DNA of 64,000 nt, taken from Sarocladium kiliense (lineage: Eukaryota; Ascomycota; Sordariomycetes; Hypocreales; Sarocladiaceae). Location of the stretch: the NCBI GenBank assembly GCA_030734395.1, contig JAUZTG010000029.1, positions 1,054,001 through 1,118,000 of the forward strand. The letters are read 5' to 3'. The translations under genes and the position numbers were made by a program. The first letter of the stretch is position 1, and every line of letters starts with the position of its first letter. The notes beneath the pieces are model-generated. The model worked only from the letters and a program-made list of their open reading frames with translations. It searched no databases and had not been told where the DNA came from. Shown here in pieces: positions 43,692 through 53,295 of the stretch.

Positions 43692-44558
43692 ATGGCAGCT
43701 ACCTTACAGCTCGAGCCAGCGCTGATACCTACAAGTACTGTGTTTGGTCTCCAAGCCAGACAGCAAGTGACACCATCACCAACCGTCAACCCGGTGGCGA
43801 ACCATGAATACATCTACTGCTTCGCCGACACAAACTCCGAGACCCGTCTCCTTCAACTGAATAACATAGCTGGTACGGGCAATGGTCCCATAAACTGTCG
43901 CAACTGGTGCGCCGGCAATGACGGGTCGTACAACCTCTGCGGCGTCGCTTCGGGCAGTGAGTGTTGGTGCGGCCTATCTACAGAGTACTCAGCGTCATCA
44001 GTCGACAGCTGTACATCGCCGTTTAACGCCCTGACCCTGAACCGATACGGCGGCCAGAGTGCGCTAGACCTGTACAGTGTCACGGTGAGGCCAACGCCGG
44101 TGGCTGTGGATGGATACAAGTAGGTCGGTTGCTTCAAGGACCGACCGGACAAGAAGGGGAGGAATCTACAGGCGACGAGGACGGTGTTGTCGAACACGGA
44201 GCTGACACCGCAGTGATGTTGCGACTGGTGCGAGGGTATGGATTCGGGACTGGGGTTCTGCGGCGTGGAGTACTGGGAATGCTTTTGCGATAGTAAGATG
44301 GCGGTCAAGGAGACGGCGCATGCGCCGGAGTGCGATTTCCCCTATGGTGCGGATTGGGATGCGCAGTGTGGTGCGGGTTGGAGGATGAATTTGTGTGAGC
44401 TGGATGATAAGGAGAAGGAGGAGGAGAAAAATGCGGATGATGGCGGTGGCTTGGATACGGGGAGTAAGATCGAGCTTGGGGTTGGGATTGGAGTTGGGAT
44501 CCCAGGGGTTATCGCGTCCATTGCGACTGTGTGGATGTGTTGCAGGAGGCGACGCTAG
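43692..44558 (+). pseudogene. WSC-domain membrane protein gene broken by two in-frame stops
   Basis: One continuous frame encodes two WSC (cysteine-rich, carbohydrate-binding) domains and a C-terminal membrane anchor. Domain 1 runs from YIYCFADTNSETRLLQ through CRNWCAGNDGSYNLCG and SECWCG. Domain 2 runs from VGCFKDRPDKKGRNLQ through CCDWCEGMDSGLGFCG and WECFCD. The tail has an acidic linker, one membrane helix (VGIGVGIPGVIASIATVW) and a basic stop-transfer CCRRRR. A TAG at 44121-44123 lies just before domain 2 and a TGA at 44214-44216 lies inside it. An intron removing the first stop would be only 39 bases and would not remove the second. The 5' end is unclear, with no obvious signal peptide after the ATG at 43692. 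Such proteins act as cell-wall sensors or lectins; this copy is probably dead. Confidence 0.7.
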
Positions 44559-46026
44559 GTGCTTCGCATGATTATGATCCCTGGAAGGATCATGCAGACA
44601 GAGCCTGGACTTCTTTAGCGTCATCAAGGCAAGGCGTAGGGAGGAGCTGCCATCGGTCTAGAGAGGGTTCTGACGAGCATGAACCAGATGAGAGGGTTGA
44701 GGTCTCGATATGGCTAGAGGTATAAGAGTTAAGGCCATGTGGGTAAAGGAGCCTCACTAGATCACAGCATCGTAGAGTATATGCAGCCTTTGTATGTACC
44801 GAGTACCAGCTATCTGTATAGCTTACTCAGGTAGGCTGGTGGAAGTTTCCTCGCCCATAATCAGCGAAGATGAGGGGCTTGGGGTGCTGGACGTGGTTGT
44901 TGCGGAGAGTAGATGAATGGGTCAAGCTGCAGAACAGCTTCAACAGTCGCCAGGCCCCCTTGCCTCTGGGATAGATCAGATGGAAGGAGAAAGAAGTGTG
45001 ACTTTTGTCCAAGGGGCATTGATGAGGGCAGAAAAAGGGTAGGCAAGTGGCCCAACCAGTCGCGAGGGTTAATCCAGAGAGAGATCTGACTTCAACAGAT
45101 TGAGGCCTTAATATCGCCCAGTAGCAAGGGATGAAGGGCAACCAAAGACAAAAATAAGTTGACCAAACTAGACTAATGTCCTTGGGGGTCAGAGAGATGA
45201 TGAAAAGGAGATATGGGAAGGAATGGAACGGGCTGGGGAGGCTCGAGCTGTATGCCAGCAGAAAGCCACCTTCACTCAGACAACTGCAGCAGTTGCATTG
45301 ATGTTTGCCTTTGCCAGGTGGAAACTCCCACGTAAGGCTCAAAGGCTGCCTGATTGACGTGCTGTAAATGCAGCCAGCCGCTGGTTCGCCGCGTCTGGTC
45401 ACATGCCAAAGTCCATCAGTCAATGAAGTCTCAGAAGGTGATCTCAACCTGTGGCAGCGGCAAGCTGCATGGAGGTTCCTTTGACTTCTGGATTCCCACT
45501 ACACTGAAATTGAATATGCTGACACATCAAGCACATCTATGAAGTGAATGGATGCTTTGGCTTACTTTGAGAAGCTTTCTGCGATTCACGCTACAGCACA
45601 AAGTAGAGGCAGTTGGGGACGGATGGCACTGGACAGTAGTATTGCACGGCGCACTTTATTTGGGCCCCATGCTGTGTTCGGAATTAGAAATAATTGACCA
45701 CCTGATTCTGGTCTTTTTGTTCTCTTGAGGCCTCAGAGGTAACTCACAGAAATGAACCTGGAGTTTACTAGTGTGTCGAGTACGATATGTCATCGAGGTC
45801 AATTGTGACAATCAAGCTGTCTTTGTATTACTGCATCATCTCTTTGTAGCTCCTGAAAAGCGAGAAAAATCTCTCACTTATTATCCAGTAACACGATACC
45901 TTCAAATGCGACTGGCTCGAACATCTTAGTGAGGGTTGCTCGGCCGTAGACACCAGAGGACTTTCGATACTAAGGTACTCCTCTGAAAGCGAACCGCCTA
46001 CAGCTTACTGGCAACGGGAATTATCT
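44559..46026. other. Intergenic region, no supported gene
   Basis: 1.5 kb. The frame at 44827-45447 (minus, 206 codons) is hydrophobic and low in complexity but lacks any family motif, signal or homologue pattern that I recognise, so it is not called. No repeats or RNA genes were seen. Confidence 0.45.
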
Positions 46027-46341
46027 CTACTTCTTCTCGATCTCCTCCGTAGACATCGTCGTATCTGAAGAGATTGCAAGAGCATTCTGCAGCGCCAAAG
46101 AAGCATCCCGTGTCCTCTCGTTCGCCTGCTCCCACCGCTTCACACACTGCTCATCAGGACAGCATCCGCGAGTGATGTAACCAATCATTTTAGGAGTGTT
46201 CAGATGGGCGTAGATGCACGCAACAGTCTCTCCTTGTTCACGAATAGCTAAAGGCTGCGCATAGTATACTGCGCAGTGCCTCCATCCCCAGTGCTGTTTG
46301 ATGCCACAAAGCCTGCACTTGCGCATTTCTTGAGTGCACAT
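46027..46341 (-). CDS. Tiny cysteine-rich protein, copy A of tandem trio
   Basis: A 104-residue protein of unknown family, one of three neighbouring paralogues. All three start Met-Cys and align without gaps over the first 23 residues: C at 2, C-X2-C at 9 and 12, HW at 17-18, W at 20 (A and C; also DW in B) and C at 23. Further shared points are a lone C near residue 42, the IGYITRG segment, and a closing C-X5-C followed by a Lys/Glu-rich tail (VKRWEQANERTRD). There is no signal peptide or membrane helix. The cysteine and HW.W pattern suggests a metal-binding or zinc-knuckle-like fold, which is inference. A TATA box lies 152 bases upstream. The start is set by the three-way alignment; an upstream ATG near 46461 is out of frame. 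Confidence 0.7.
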   Translation of the reverse strand: MCTQEMRKCRLCGIKQHWGWRHCAVYYAQPLAIREQGETVACIYAHLNTPKMIGYITRGCCPDEQCVKRWEQANERTRDASLALQNALAISSDTTMSTEEIEKK

Positions 46342-46486
46342 CGCAGTGATTGGATCAACTTGCGATATGAAGCTCCTATTCCTTTGGTAGCTGGATTAGA
46401 GTACGGGGGAGCTTTGGGCGACCGAACAATTCGCACTTTCGATGTGTTCTCTGGGCTGCTCATAGTGGTATGCCAGGGCAGATGCC

Positions 46487-46493
46487 TTATATA
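46487..46493 (-). promoter_or_regulatory. TATA box, cysteine-rich copy A
   Basis: TATATAA on the minus strand within GACTATATAAGGC, 152 bases upstream of the ATG at 46341. The same element at nearly the same distance precedes copies B and C. Confidence 0.6.
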
Positions 46494-46613
46494 GTCGAAG
46501 TACGTGCAAGCGACCCGCTTCTCTAAGCATAAAGTCCTTGAATCAATGCTCAATTCATCTCATTTCGACGTCCTGTCATCTTCGCTAGCCCAGCGTAGTA
46601 TCAGCACCGACCT

Positions 46614-46856
46614 TCATCGGTCCTTCTCCTGCTTCTTCCCTTTACACTCACCAGTATAGTTCCGTGGACAATGACCTCTACTGATCCGACCCACTGCCTT
46701 CGTTTTGACTCCATTCTTCTTGATAGCTGGACATCCAGTAATTGGACCTTGTGCCAAGGTCTCAGCGGCCGAAATGAGGAATGCGTGGCATTGCTTCCAG
46801 TCCTAATGGCGGGTAGCCTTGCAGAACTCGCATTCTAAAACTTCCTCAACGCACAT
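46614..46856 (-). pseudogene. Tiny cysteine-rich protein, copy B, with stop at codon 18
   Basis: An 81-codon frame starting MCVEEVLECEFCKATRH, then TAG at 46805-46803, then DWKQC and on to VGRISRGHC and GECKGKKQEKD. The stop falls exactly where copies A and C have the conserved Trp18 (TGG). TGG to TAG is a G-to-A change, the signature of RIP on the other strand. Everything after the stop is still in frame and alignable (C23, C near 45, GRISRGHC), so this is a recent single-base loss, or a copy that depends on readthrough. It has its own TATA box 151 bases upstream. Confidence 0.65.
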
Positions 46857-47000
46857 TCTGTTAAATATGAATAGACGACAAAGAAATGCAGTGAACTTCC
46901 AAGACTCAGCAGTGACGGTATCACGATAAAAGATGCAGTCGCTAGGGGACCTGTCCCGACGCACAGACTTGACCGAGTCCAAACATACGGGGACGACGCA

Positions 47001-47007
47001 TTATATA
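47001..47007 (-). promoter_or_regulatory. TATA box, cysteine-rich copy B
   Basis: TATATAA on the minus strand (CGTATATAATGCG), 151 bases upstream of the ATG at 46856, matching the placement in copy A. Confidence 0.55.
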
Positions 47008-47267
47008 CGGCCCATGATTGCTATCTGATTACACTAGACTGAGAGAATCGGTTTCTATTATAATCCGACTCAATGTGGCAAGTCGATTACGCAAAGGCTG
47101 CCAAAGATATTAGGAGTCATCAACTCACTGCCCTACCGGCATCATCGCATCGATTCAAGAGTGTTATTCGACGCTACATTGCATTGATTCCAGATTGGAT
47201 CCGAATCTAACCTGGTAATCCCCTCAGTCTGCCACTAAGTTCATTGGCACCCTCTCACAGTGAACCC

Positions 47268-47552
47268 TCATGCCCTACGCCGCCTCGCTGCTCCGCCTCC
47301 TGTGGCCTTCGCCGCTTGCTCCGCCATTCTCTCCTCCCTCTTCACGCGCCTCTCCCACTCACGGCGACAAAGAGTTCCACGTGTGCAATACCCGTCTCTA
47401 ACATATCCAATGACCTTCAACTCGTCAATATGACACTTCGGGCTCGGTCCCAGAGGCTCAAATGACAGTCTTTGGAATGTGCTGCACCGATCCCATTGCC
47501 AGTGCACCTTCTTTTTGCAGCCGAAGCACATCCACACCTTTTCGACACACAT
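47268..47552 (-). CDS. Tiny cysteine-rich protein, copy C of tandem trio
   Basis: A 94-residue paralogue of copies A and B. It starts MCVEKVWMCFGCKKKVHWQW and has the same C2, C9-X2-C12, H17-W18, W20, C23 pattern, then C near 45, VIGYVRDGYC, and a final C followed by a highly basic tail (REWERRVKREERM, ending RRRRA). The basic tail suggests nucleic-acid binding or nuclear location, which is speculation. A sequence ATATAACAG immediately before the ATG also precedes copy B in similar form (ATTTAACAG), so a 5' exon with a conserved acceptor is possible. TATA box at 47691-47685, 139 bases upstream. Confidence 0.7.
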   Translation of the reverse strand: MCVEKVWMCFGCKKKVHWQWDRCSTFQRLSFEPLGPSPKCHIDELKVIGYVRDGYCTRGTLCRREWERRVKREERMAEQAAKATGGGAARRRRA

Positions 47553-47684
47553 CTGTTATATGATTCAGAGTTGAAGTAGACGTTTCTGGTTTTCGGAACT
47601 GTGGGTTTGGAGTAGACGGTGCCTCTGGCATTGGATTCGGGCGTGTACTTGCAATGGTCTTGGAGCCGCAACCTTTCTCGTGGC

Positions 47685-47691
47685 CTATATA
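47685..47691 (-). promoter_or_regulatory. TATA box, cysteine-rich copy C
   Basis: TATATAG on the minus strand within GACTATATAGGCC, almost the same 12-base context as copy A, 139 bases upstream of the ATG at 47552. Confidence 0.6.
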
Positions 47692-48342
47692 GTCAGAGGC
47701 AGGTGAGTGTGATACAAGGTCCCGTTCATACCACATCAGTGAAGACTTGCAGTGAAACCGCAATGCCAACCGCAAAGGTCCGATGCAAAGCATGTTTTGC
47801 CACGTTGGTGAGCACGGGATACACCTAGTGACACCAGGACACGCAGAATACAAATAGTGTCCCCCAAGATCCCTGGATCTGAGCTGCTTCAAAGTCACCT
47901 GCATCTCAGCTGCAAGTCAATGTCATCCGTCTCCAGCGCTGCCTGTGTATCTCTCTTGACAGCAGTCGCAGGAGCTCATGTTGTCTTGTCTTCCCAAGAA
48001 GCTTAGCATAATCATGCCGAATTATCGCGATATGTACTCCAAGATGAGCTTGCAAGTCATTTCAATCCCATGCTAACCCATCATGTCAGGTCGAATTGTC
48101 AGGCCCAGGTCACAGAAGTCTCGAGAGGAGCCTTCCACCTATCCCCACGAGTGCGACAGGATGTATGAAGACACTGCGTCTTTCCAACAGCCATTATCAT
48201 TAATTTAATTTTGGCTTTCTGACATTACCGGGCTCTTCCCCTTCTGTTGGCCTGTCACCAACTCTTCCTTTCGATCGCCGACTTGTAACATGAGATGTAG
48301 GGCGTCTTGACCAACATTCCATTACGGTGGCCACCATTTGTC
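47692..48342. other. Intergenic region upstream of copy C
   Basis: About 650 bases searched for a fourth copy of the cysteine-rich gene; none was found. No other feature is recognised. Confidence 0.5.
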
Positions 48343-49191
48343 TCAGCTCTCTTCTTTCGACATCTTCTCACCCCATTCTCTCGCTGACTGAGCAATATGC
48401 AACGCAGCCTTCTCGATCCTCCTCGCCCTGGTCTGCAGGCTGTGGTCTCTCGCCTCACCCCTGGGCCTCTTCAGCCTCGCAATCATCTCCAAGACCGCCA
48501 TGTGATCCACCACTCCATCCGGATCTCCCAAAGGCTCGAATCTCTGCTGCTGAGGCGTACGCCGCCCGGAAGCATTGCATGCTCCGCCAATGTCATCGTA
48601 GAGACAGTTGCTGCAAGGTCCTCCCGGCTCGCGGACGTCGTCTCTTGCTTCGTCTGGGAGGACAATGCACTGTGGTGAGACTCCTTGTCCGGCACGGCAT
48701 CTGTTGCACCGTAGCGAACCTTCTCGCTCCGATCCACGTTCATACATCATTACTGCCTCGACCACCCTCGGACTTGTCAGAGAAGGCGGTGCTCTCCATC
48801 TCCAGCGTCCCCAGGTTCGTCTCGTAGGGAAACTCGACAACAAGTCCGTCAAAGGCGTCCGAGGCTGATCTCGTGATGGTAGAGGAGGTAGCGCATCAAA
48901 GACGCACAGAGCATGGATCTCCCTGGCTGCCCTATCACCCATGTCATCAGGTGGAGCATCGCTCGGGTGTCGACCGAAGCTACGTAATGATGGTCTGTCG
49001 CTGTCGTCGCTTTCTTGGACATCGTACTCCATCTCCAGCTGGATCTGGTGCATCGTTCTGCGCCCTGGGACTTTGGGCTGCTGTTGCTGGTCTCGGACTA
49101 TAGGCGGGAGCTTGAGGGACGGGTCGCCGATCTGGCTTCCGGGTGTGGAGGGCCGTCGGCCACCGAGCTCGGGACGACGGTTGAAGTCCAT
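48343..49191 (-). CDS. DUF3716-domain protein
   Basis: An intronless 282-residue protein. The central region carries the cysteine pattern of the fungal DUF3716 family: RCNRCRAGQGVSPQC, a spacer, then GPCSNCLYDDIGGACN (roughly residues 160-207). This resembles a degenerate zinc-binding module that in related proteins accompanies regulatory or chromatin-type functions, but the role is unknown. The N-terminal 100 residues are polar and disordered-looking (QQQQP, DSDRPS), and the C-terminus has a basic helix (RLKRPRGEARDHSLQTRARR). There is no signal peptide. DUF3716 genes are often expanded in accessory regions of ascomycete genomes, which matches the neighbourhood. Confidence 0.75.
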   Translation of the reverse strand: MDFNRRPELGGRRPSTPGSQIGDPSLKLPPIVRDQQQQPKVPGRRTMHQIQLEMEYDVQESDDSDRPSLRSFGRHPSDAPPDDMGDRAAREIHALCVFDALPPLPSRDQPRTPLTDLLSSFPTRRTWGRWRWRAPPSLTSPRVVEAVMMYERGSEREGSLRCNRCRAGQGVSPQCIVLPDEARDDVREPGGPCSNCLYDDIGGACNASGRRTPQQQRFEPLGDPDGVVDHMAVLEMIARLKRPRGEARDHSLQTRARRIEKAALHIAQSAREWGEKMSKEES

Positions 49192-51185
49192 TGTGTGTTT
49201 TATACTTCGCGTTCAGGCAAGATGATTCACCAAATCACCGAGCTTCGACAGGCTTGACGACGCATAATGATTGGCCCTTTCATCGATTCAATAGACCCAG
49301 GAAATCAGAACTCTCAAATCGCCGCGCAATAAGTGGCGATGGCGTCGCTTTTAATTACCAACCCGCGGAGCGTTCACGCAAAACTATCTAAGTCTATGGA
49401 CCGAGAGTTCGGGGCGTGGGGGTTACCAGTGGAGGAGCTCCAACGGTGGCTAGAGGCTGGCGACCGAGGGGACACTCATCGTTTTGCCCATCCTTGCTAC
49501 TTGCTAGACACTTCACGTGCATGGATGGGGAAGTTATGTAAGTTTAGGGTAACGAAAACCGTTGCTGGTGGCGTTGATGCAAGTGATGATGTTTTGTTCC
49601 CGTTTATGTGTAGGATGGTTGTACTGATTGATTCCAAGGACGATATGCTATCAGCCAGGGACGGGTTGATCATAAGAGTCTGAAAGAAAGGCCTCTGGCA
49701 GCGGCTTTCCTTTCATGAACATGAACCAAACATGGCTATGCACCCAAGTCGATGTCTAGACTACTCGGCTAGGGTTGTTCATAGCTACCATTGGGGATGC
49801 AGCGGTAGCACATGTGCCCCGGATCGCCACATCGCAAAATCGGAAACACATTGAGCAGAAGTGGCACACAGTAACGGCTAGGCGGAGACAGGCCGCATGC
49901 AGCTCCAGATATGACTCGTGTGCTTCTGTTCCGCTCTGGGGAAGGGTCACAGAGGGGCGGAACGACACGATGTCAGCGGCTGGTCAGACGAAGAAGATCC
50001 GGCTCGAGGCCGTCGACTCGGCGCGTGGGGGTTCACAAAGCCGAGTCTGGATGCAGCTTCATTATGCCCGTTAGACTCACTCAATTAATATCCACTTCAT
50101 TGTCTTTGGTTTTCCCGTGCCTTTCCCGGCAACCTCGCCCCTCGGCTTGGCATAGGCGGGTCAATATTCTCTTCGTTCTTCTTCCTTTCTCCCCTTGGAG
50201 TCGGAATCCGAACGAAGAGAAGATAGGCAAGCATAGCTGAGTAGGAACCCACTCGGACATGGCAAGGTCTTCCCTCGGCACTTCAAATAGCTGCTTCCCA
50301 AGAGGACACTACTGCATTGTTAGCTACCGGGGATGCGGTATGATGGGTACCTAGATCCTCCCCCTCAACTCGTGATCCGCGAGGAGGATTCGGGAGTTGT
50401 CCTCCCCGTCTCTGGAGCAGCATGCGAAGAGCCACGATCATTTACTCAGGAGTACTCGGGAGGAAGCTTACCAGGCACTGTCAGATGCCTCAGCTTCACG
50501 CACAAGCATAGGAGCCGCTCGTGTCGAAAACATGTCAGGTCGTCGTTACATGCGCCAATTCAACGTCACATCGGCCTTCAGCCCGAGCTGAACATCAACG
50601 AATGAATCAACCTGTGCCCATCACGACCTCCATCTGACCCCCAACACAACACCATCTCCAACCTGCCCATGCACGACAGATGCGGGGGGGAACAACGCCA
50701 CGCCACCCTTGCTACTGGATCCCCCAAGAGGCGCCCAAGCAACACGATACGCAGCAAAGGCCCAATGATCTAACCGCAGCTGATATTTGAAGCGCCCTCT
50801 CTACAATCTGCCGTTTTGAGTAGCCTCATGCATGCAGGGAACAGCAAATTGGGACAAGAGCCTGGTCGTTCTCCCCGCTGTTGGAGTGGAAGGGCCGATC
50901 TCGCAAATGGAGTCGTTGACCCCGCGCTGGTCCCCCACCAAGGTGATCCTTGCAGCCTGGGGCAGGCCAGGATGTAGTGAGTTGCGGACTTGGTGAAGCA
51001 GGGTTCGGCTGCCTCAGAGAGAAAGAAGTGAGCTTCCACATAGGTGGGTGATAGTCTAGGCATCAATGGGATAGCACGATAGGATGCAAGCTAGGATGAT
51101 GCAAGTCTCGATCCTCGACATGATGAGGGCAGCAAGTAAATTTGTATTAGGGAAAGTTTGTAACAACAAGCAGGTCACCATTACA
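49192..51185. other. Intergenic region, no confident gene
   Basis: 2 kb. A plus-strand frame of 114 codons from the ATG at 49339 to 49683 is the only one with balanced composition, but it has no recognisable motif and I leave it uncalled. The rest is short overlapping frames without structure. No AT-rich island or repeat was seen. Confidence 0.45.
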
Positions 51186-52938
51186 TCATGAGTTGGATCT
51201 GCTCAAGAGCCGCTCCATAGCCCTGTCTCTGCTTCTCTGCTTCCATGACCCCGTGTCGCAGAGCTTCCTTACTGCCTCAATATGCAGGAGATGGCCCCTC
51301 CGCACATGCACAAAGCTCGAGTAGAGCACGCTTGCACAGCTCACCGCAACCATGGAGATTAGACTTGGCCACTTAAAGTCGCCAGGACTGTGAAAGATGA
51401 TGGTCGATGCAAAGGAGAGAAGTTCGAAGGCGTTTTGCCAGACTGCCTCGACAGAGGAGAAAGCACCACGGTTCTCTGGTTCAACCTCCTGTTATCGCAA
51501 TTGAGTCAGTTGCAGTTGCATGTAGGAGGAGAGTCTATGGACCAACGGAGTGCTCACCTCTTGAACAATGACCTGAACGCACAGGTCGAACCCGAACAGT
51601 CCAAGCCTGCTGAAAATAGTCCCAACCACAAGTCCCGTGGCTGCAACAAACGCCCAAGACTCTTCAAACCGCCAGAACACCGCCATTCCCAGGCCTAGTG
51701 TACTGACTTGCCAACAGCTCATCCACAGGCCTGATCTGACTGGTCCTATTCTTCCCATGAGCCAAGGTGCAGCCCAGGTTGCTAGCACTTCGAACCCCAC
51801 GCTGACGGTCCTCGCAAGTCCCACCTGTGTGGAGGTGTAGCCTGTGGAGAGCAGGTACGTGACCATCTGACCTGCGAAGCTGAGGACCGTGAGATAGAGC
51901 AGTGCGCCGGCCATAGAAGGTCTGAATGCAGAGTGATGGAAGAAGAAGCTGTGGTCGGCCACTGTTGATCTTGCTAGGCGACTAATCCGCGGCCATAAAC
52001 CTTGAAGCCAGCTTCCGCGATCTTCGCTCTCTCTTTGTTGATGTGGGCCCCCTTTGGCAACTTGAAGACCTGGAATCTCATGATATACCTGCGCTATCGC
52101 AAAGTATTCGATCACGACTGACGCCAGATTCATTCCAAGGTTGACGAGTATCGCGATACGGGTCGAAAAGCCGTCAAGCAAGGCGATAGCGAGAGGGCCA
52201 AAGAGCTTGCAAATGAGATCGATCCGACGCATCTGAGCATTGAGTGTCTTCAATGCTTCTTGGTCGTCACCTGCTACAACCACAACCTGATAATTAATTG
52301 GTCAGTTCAGGGCATAATAAAGACCAAGCGTTGAGGACAACAGGCTACTCACCCAGTCCTTCTCGACTGCAACAAGGTTCATGATCGAGCATAGCTTCTC
52401 AACGCACGCTAAAAGAGAAACGAATGCCAGCATGAGAGGCTTCCATGTCTCACCCAGATCCAAATCTAACAACAGGAGGAAGAACGCCACGCAAGACATC
52501 GCAACGGCTATCCTCTGGAAGACTACCATACCCTAAAGTCAATACAGCGAAACATAATCACCTGTTAGATGAAAGAAGCTCACCAATCGAAACCCTCACC
52601 ACTTTCAATCGATTCTCAGAGTCGATGTACTTTCCCACCGACGGGGCGAAGACGATGGCCGAAATGCCTCGTACGAGGGCGTACACCGACATCGGCAGGA
52701 GGGTGCCTGGGAAGATGGTCGCGAGGTACAACACGGCGCCAAATTCGAATACGCGAGAGTTCCATGTTGATAGGAAATGCGACACGTAGAGCCGACGAGA
52801 GATGTGAGTCGAGACGCTGCTTGTGCTGGCTTGGGATGCGTTTTCCTCGTCGGCGGTGTCATGGCGCTCAATGTCGCTTAGGAGTAAGGCATTGGCGTCT
52901 TCGGAGACGTCATCGTCTGAAGAACAATCAGACGACAT
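51186..52938 (-). CDS. Ferroportin (SLC40) family iron exporter
   Basis: A 518-residue membrane protein with exons 52938-52584, 52522-52353, 52286-51558 and 51488-51186 on the minus strand. Family landmarks are ISRRLYVSHFLSTWNSRVFEFGAVLYLA at helix 1, APSVGKYIDSENRLKVVR, the ferroportin signature LVAVEKDWVVVVAG, LNAQMRRIDLICKLFGPLAI, SVGFEVLATWAAPWLMGRIG and FGFDLCVQVIVQEEVEPENRGAFSSVE. The N-terminal 55 residues are acidic and cytosolic. Animal members export Fe2+ across the plasma membrane; fungal members are poorly studied and may sit on the plasma membrane or vacuole. The second acceptor (..GGTAG at 52523) was chosen because it alone joins VSI to VFQRIAVAM in frame. Confidence 0.92.
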
Positions 52939-53295
52939 TGTCGGATATGTGATTGGCCGTTTTGATGGCAAAGTCTCACTGACAGAACCCGAAATGATGT
53001 CCTGTAGGCAGATGTGAAGCAGTTGGGCCAGTCTGTGAACGAGGCAGGTTTACCAGGTTGTGCCCCTGTTGTGAGGTCTTTAGTCGATTTAGCACTGGGG
53101 GGCCTTGATGTCTGACTCGCGGGCTCGCCAGTTTGACACTCTATCCGAGATCACATACTGAAGTCGCTCAAATGAGCTCATATGCTCTAATTCTTTTCAA
53201 TTCCATATTTTCCTAGTTACCCAGAAACGCCAATCCCATGCTTGGTTATCAAACACCGAACGTAAAATCTACAACTTCCTTCACAACCCCAAACC
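52939..53295. other. Short intergenic region
   Basis: About 360 bases between the ferroportin start and the KRE33 stop. It holds the ferroportin promoter; no gene. Confidence 0.5.

Noticed and set aside
44827..45447. 206-codon hydrophobic minus-strand frame
   Set aside because: Looks membrane-like only because the antisense strand is AG-rich; no family motif and no clean helix topology.
49339..49683. 114-codon plus-strand frame starting at an ATG
   Set aside because: Balanced composition but no recognisable feature; insufficient evidence to call a gene.
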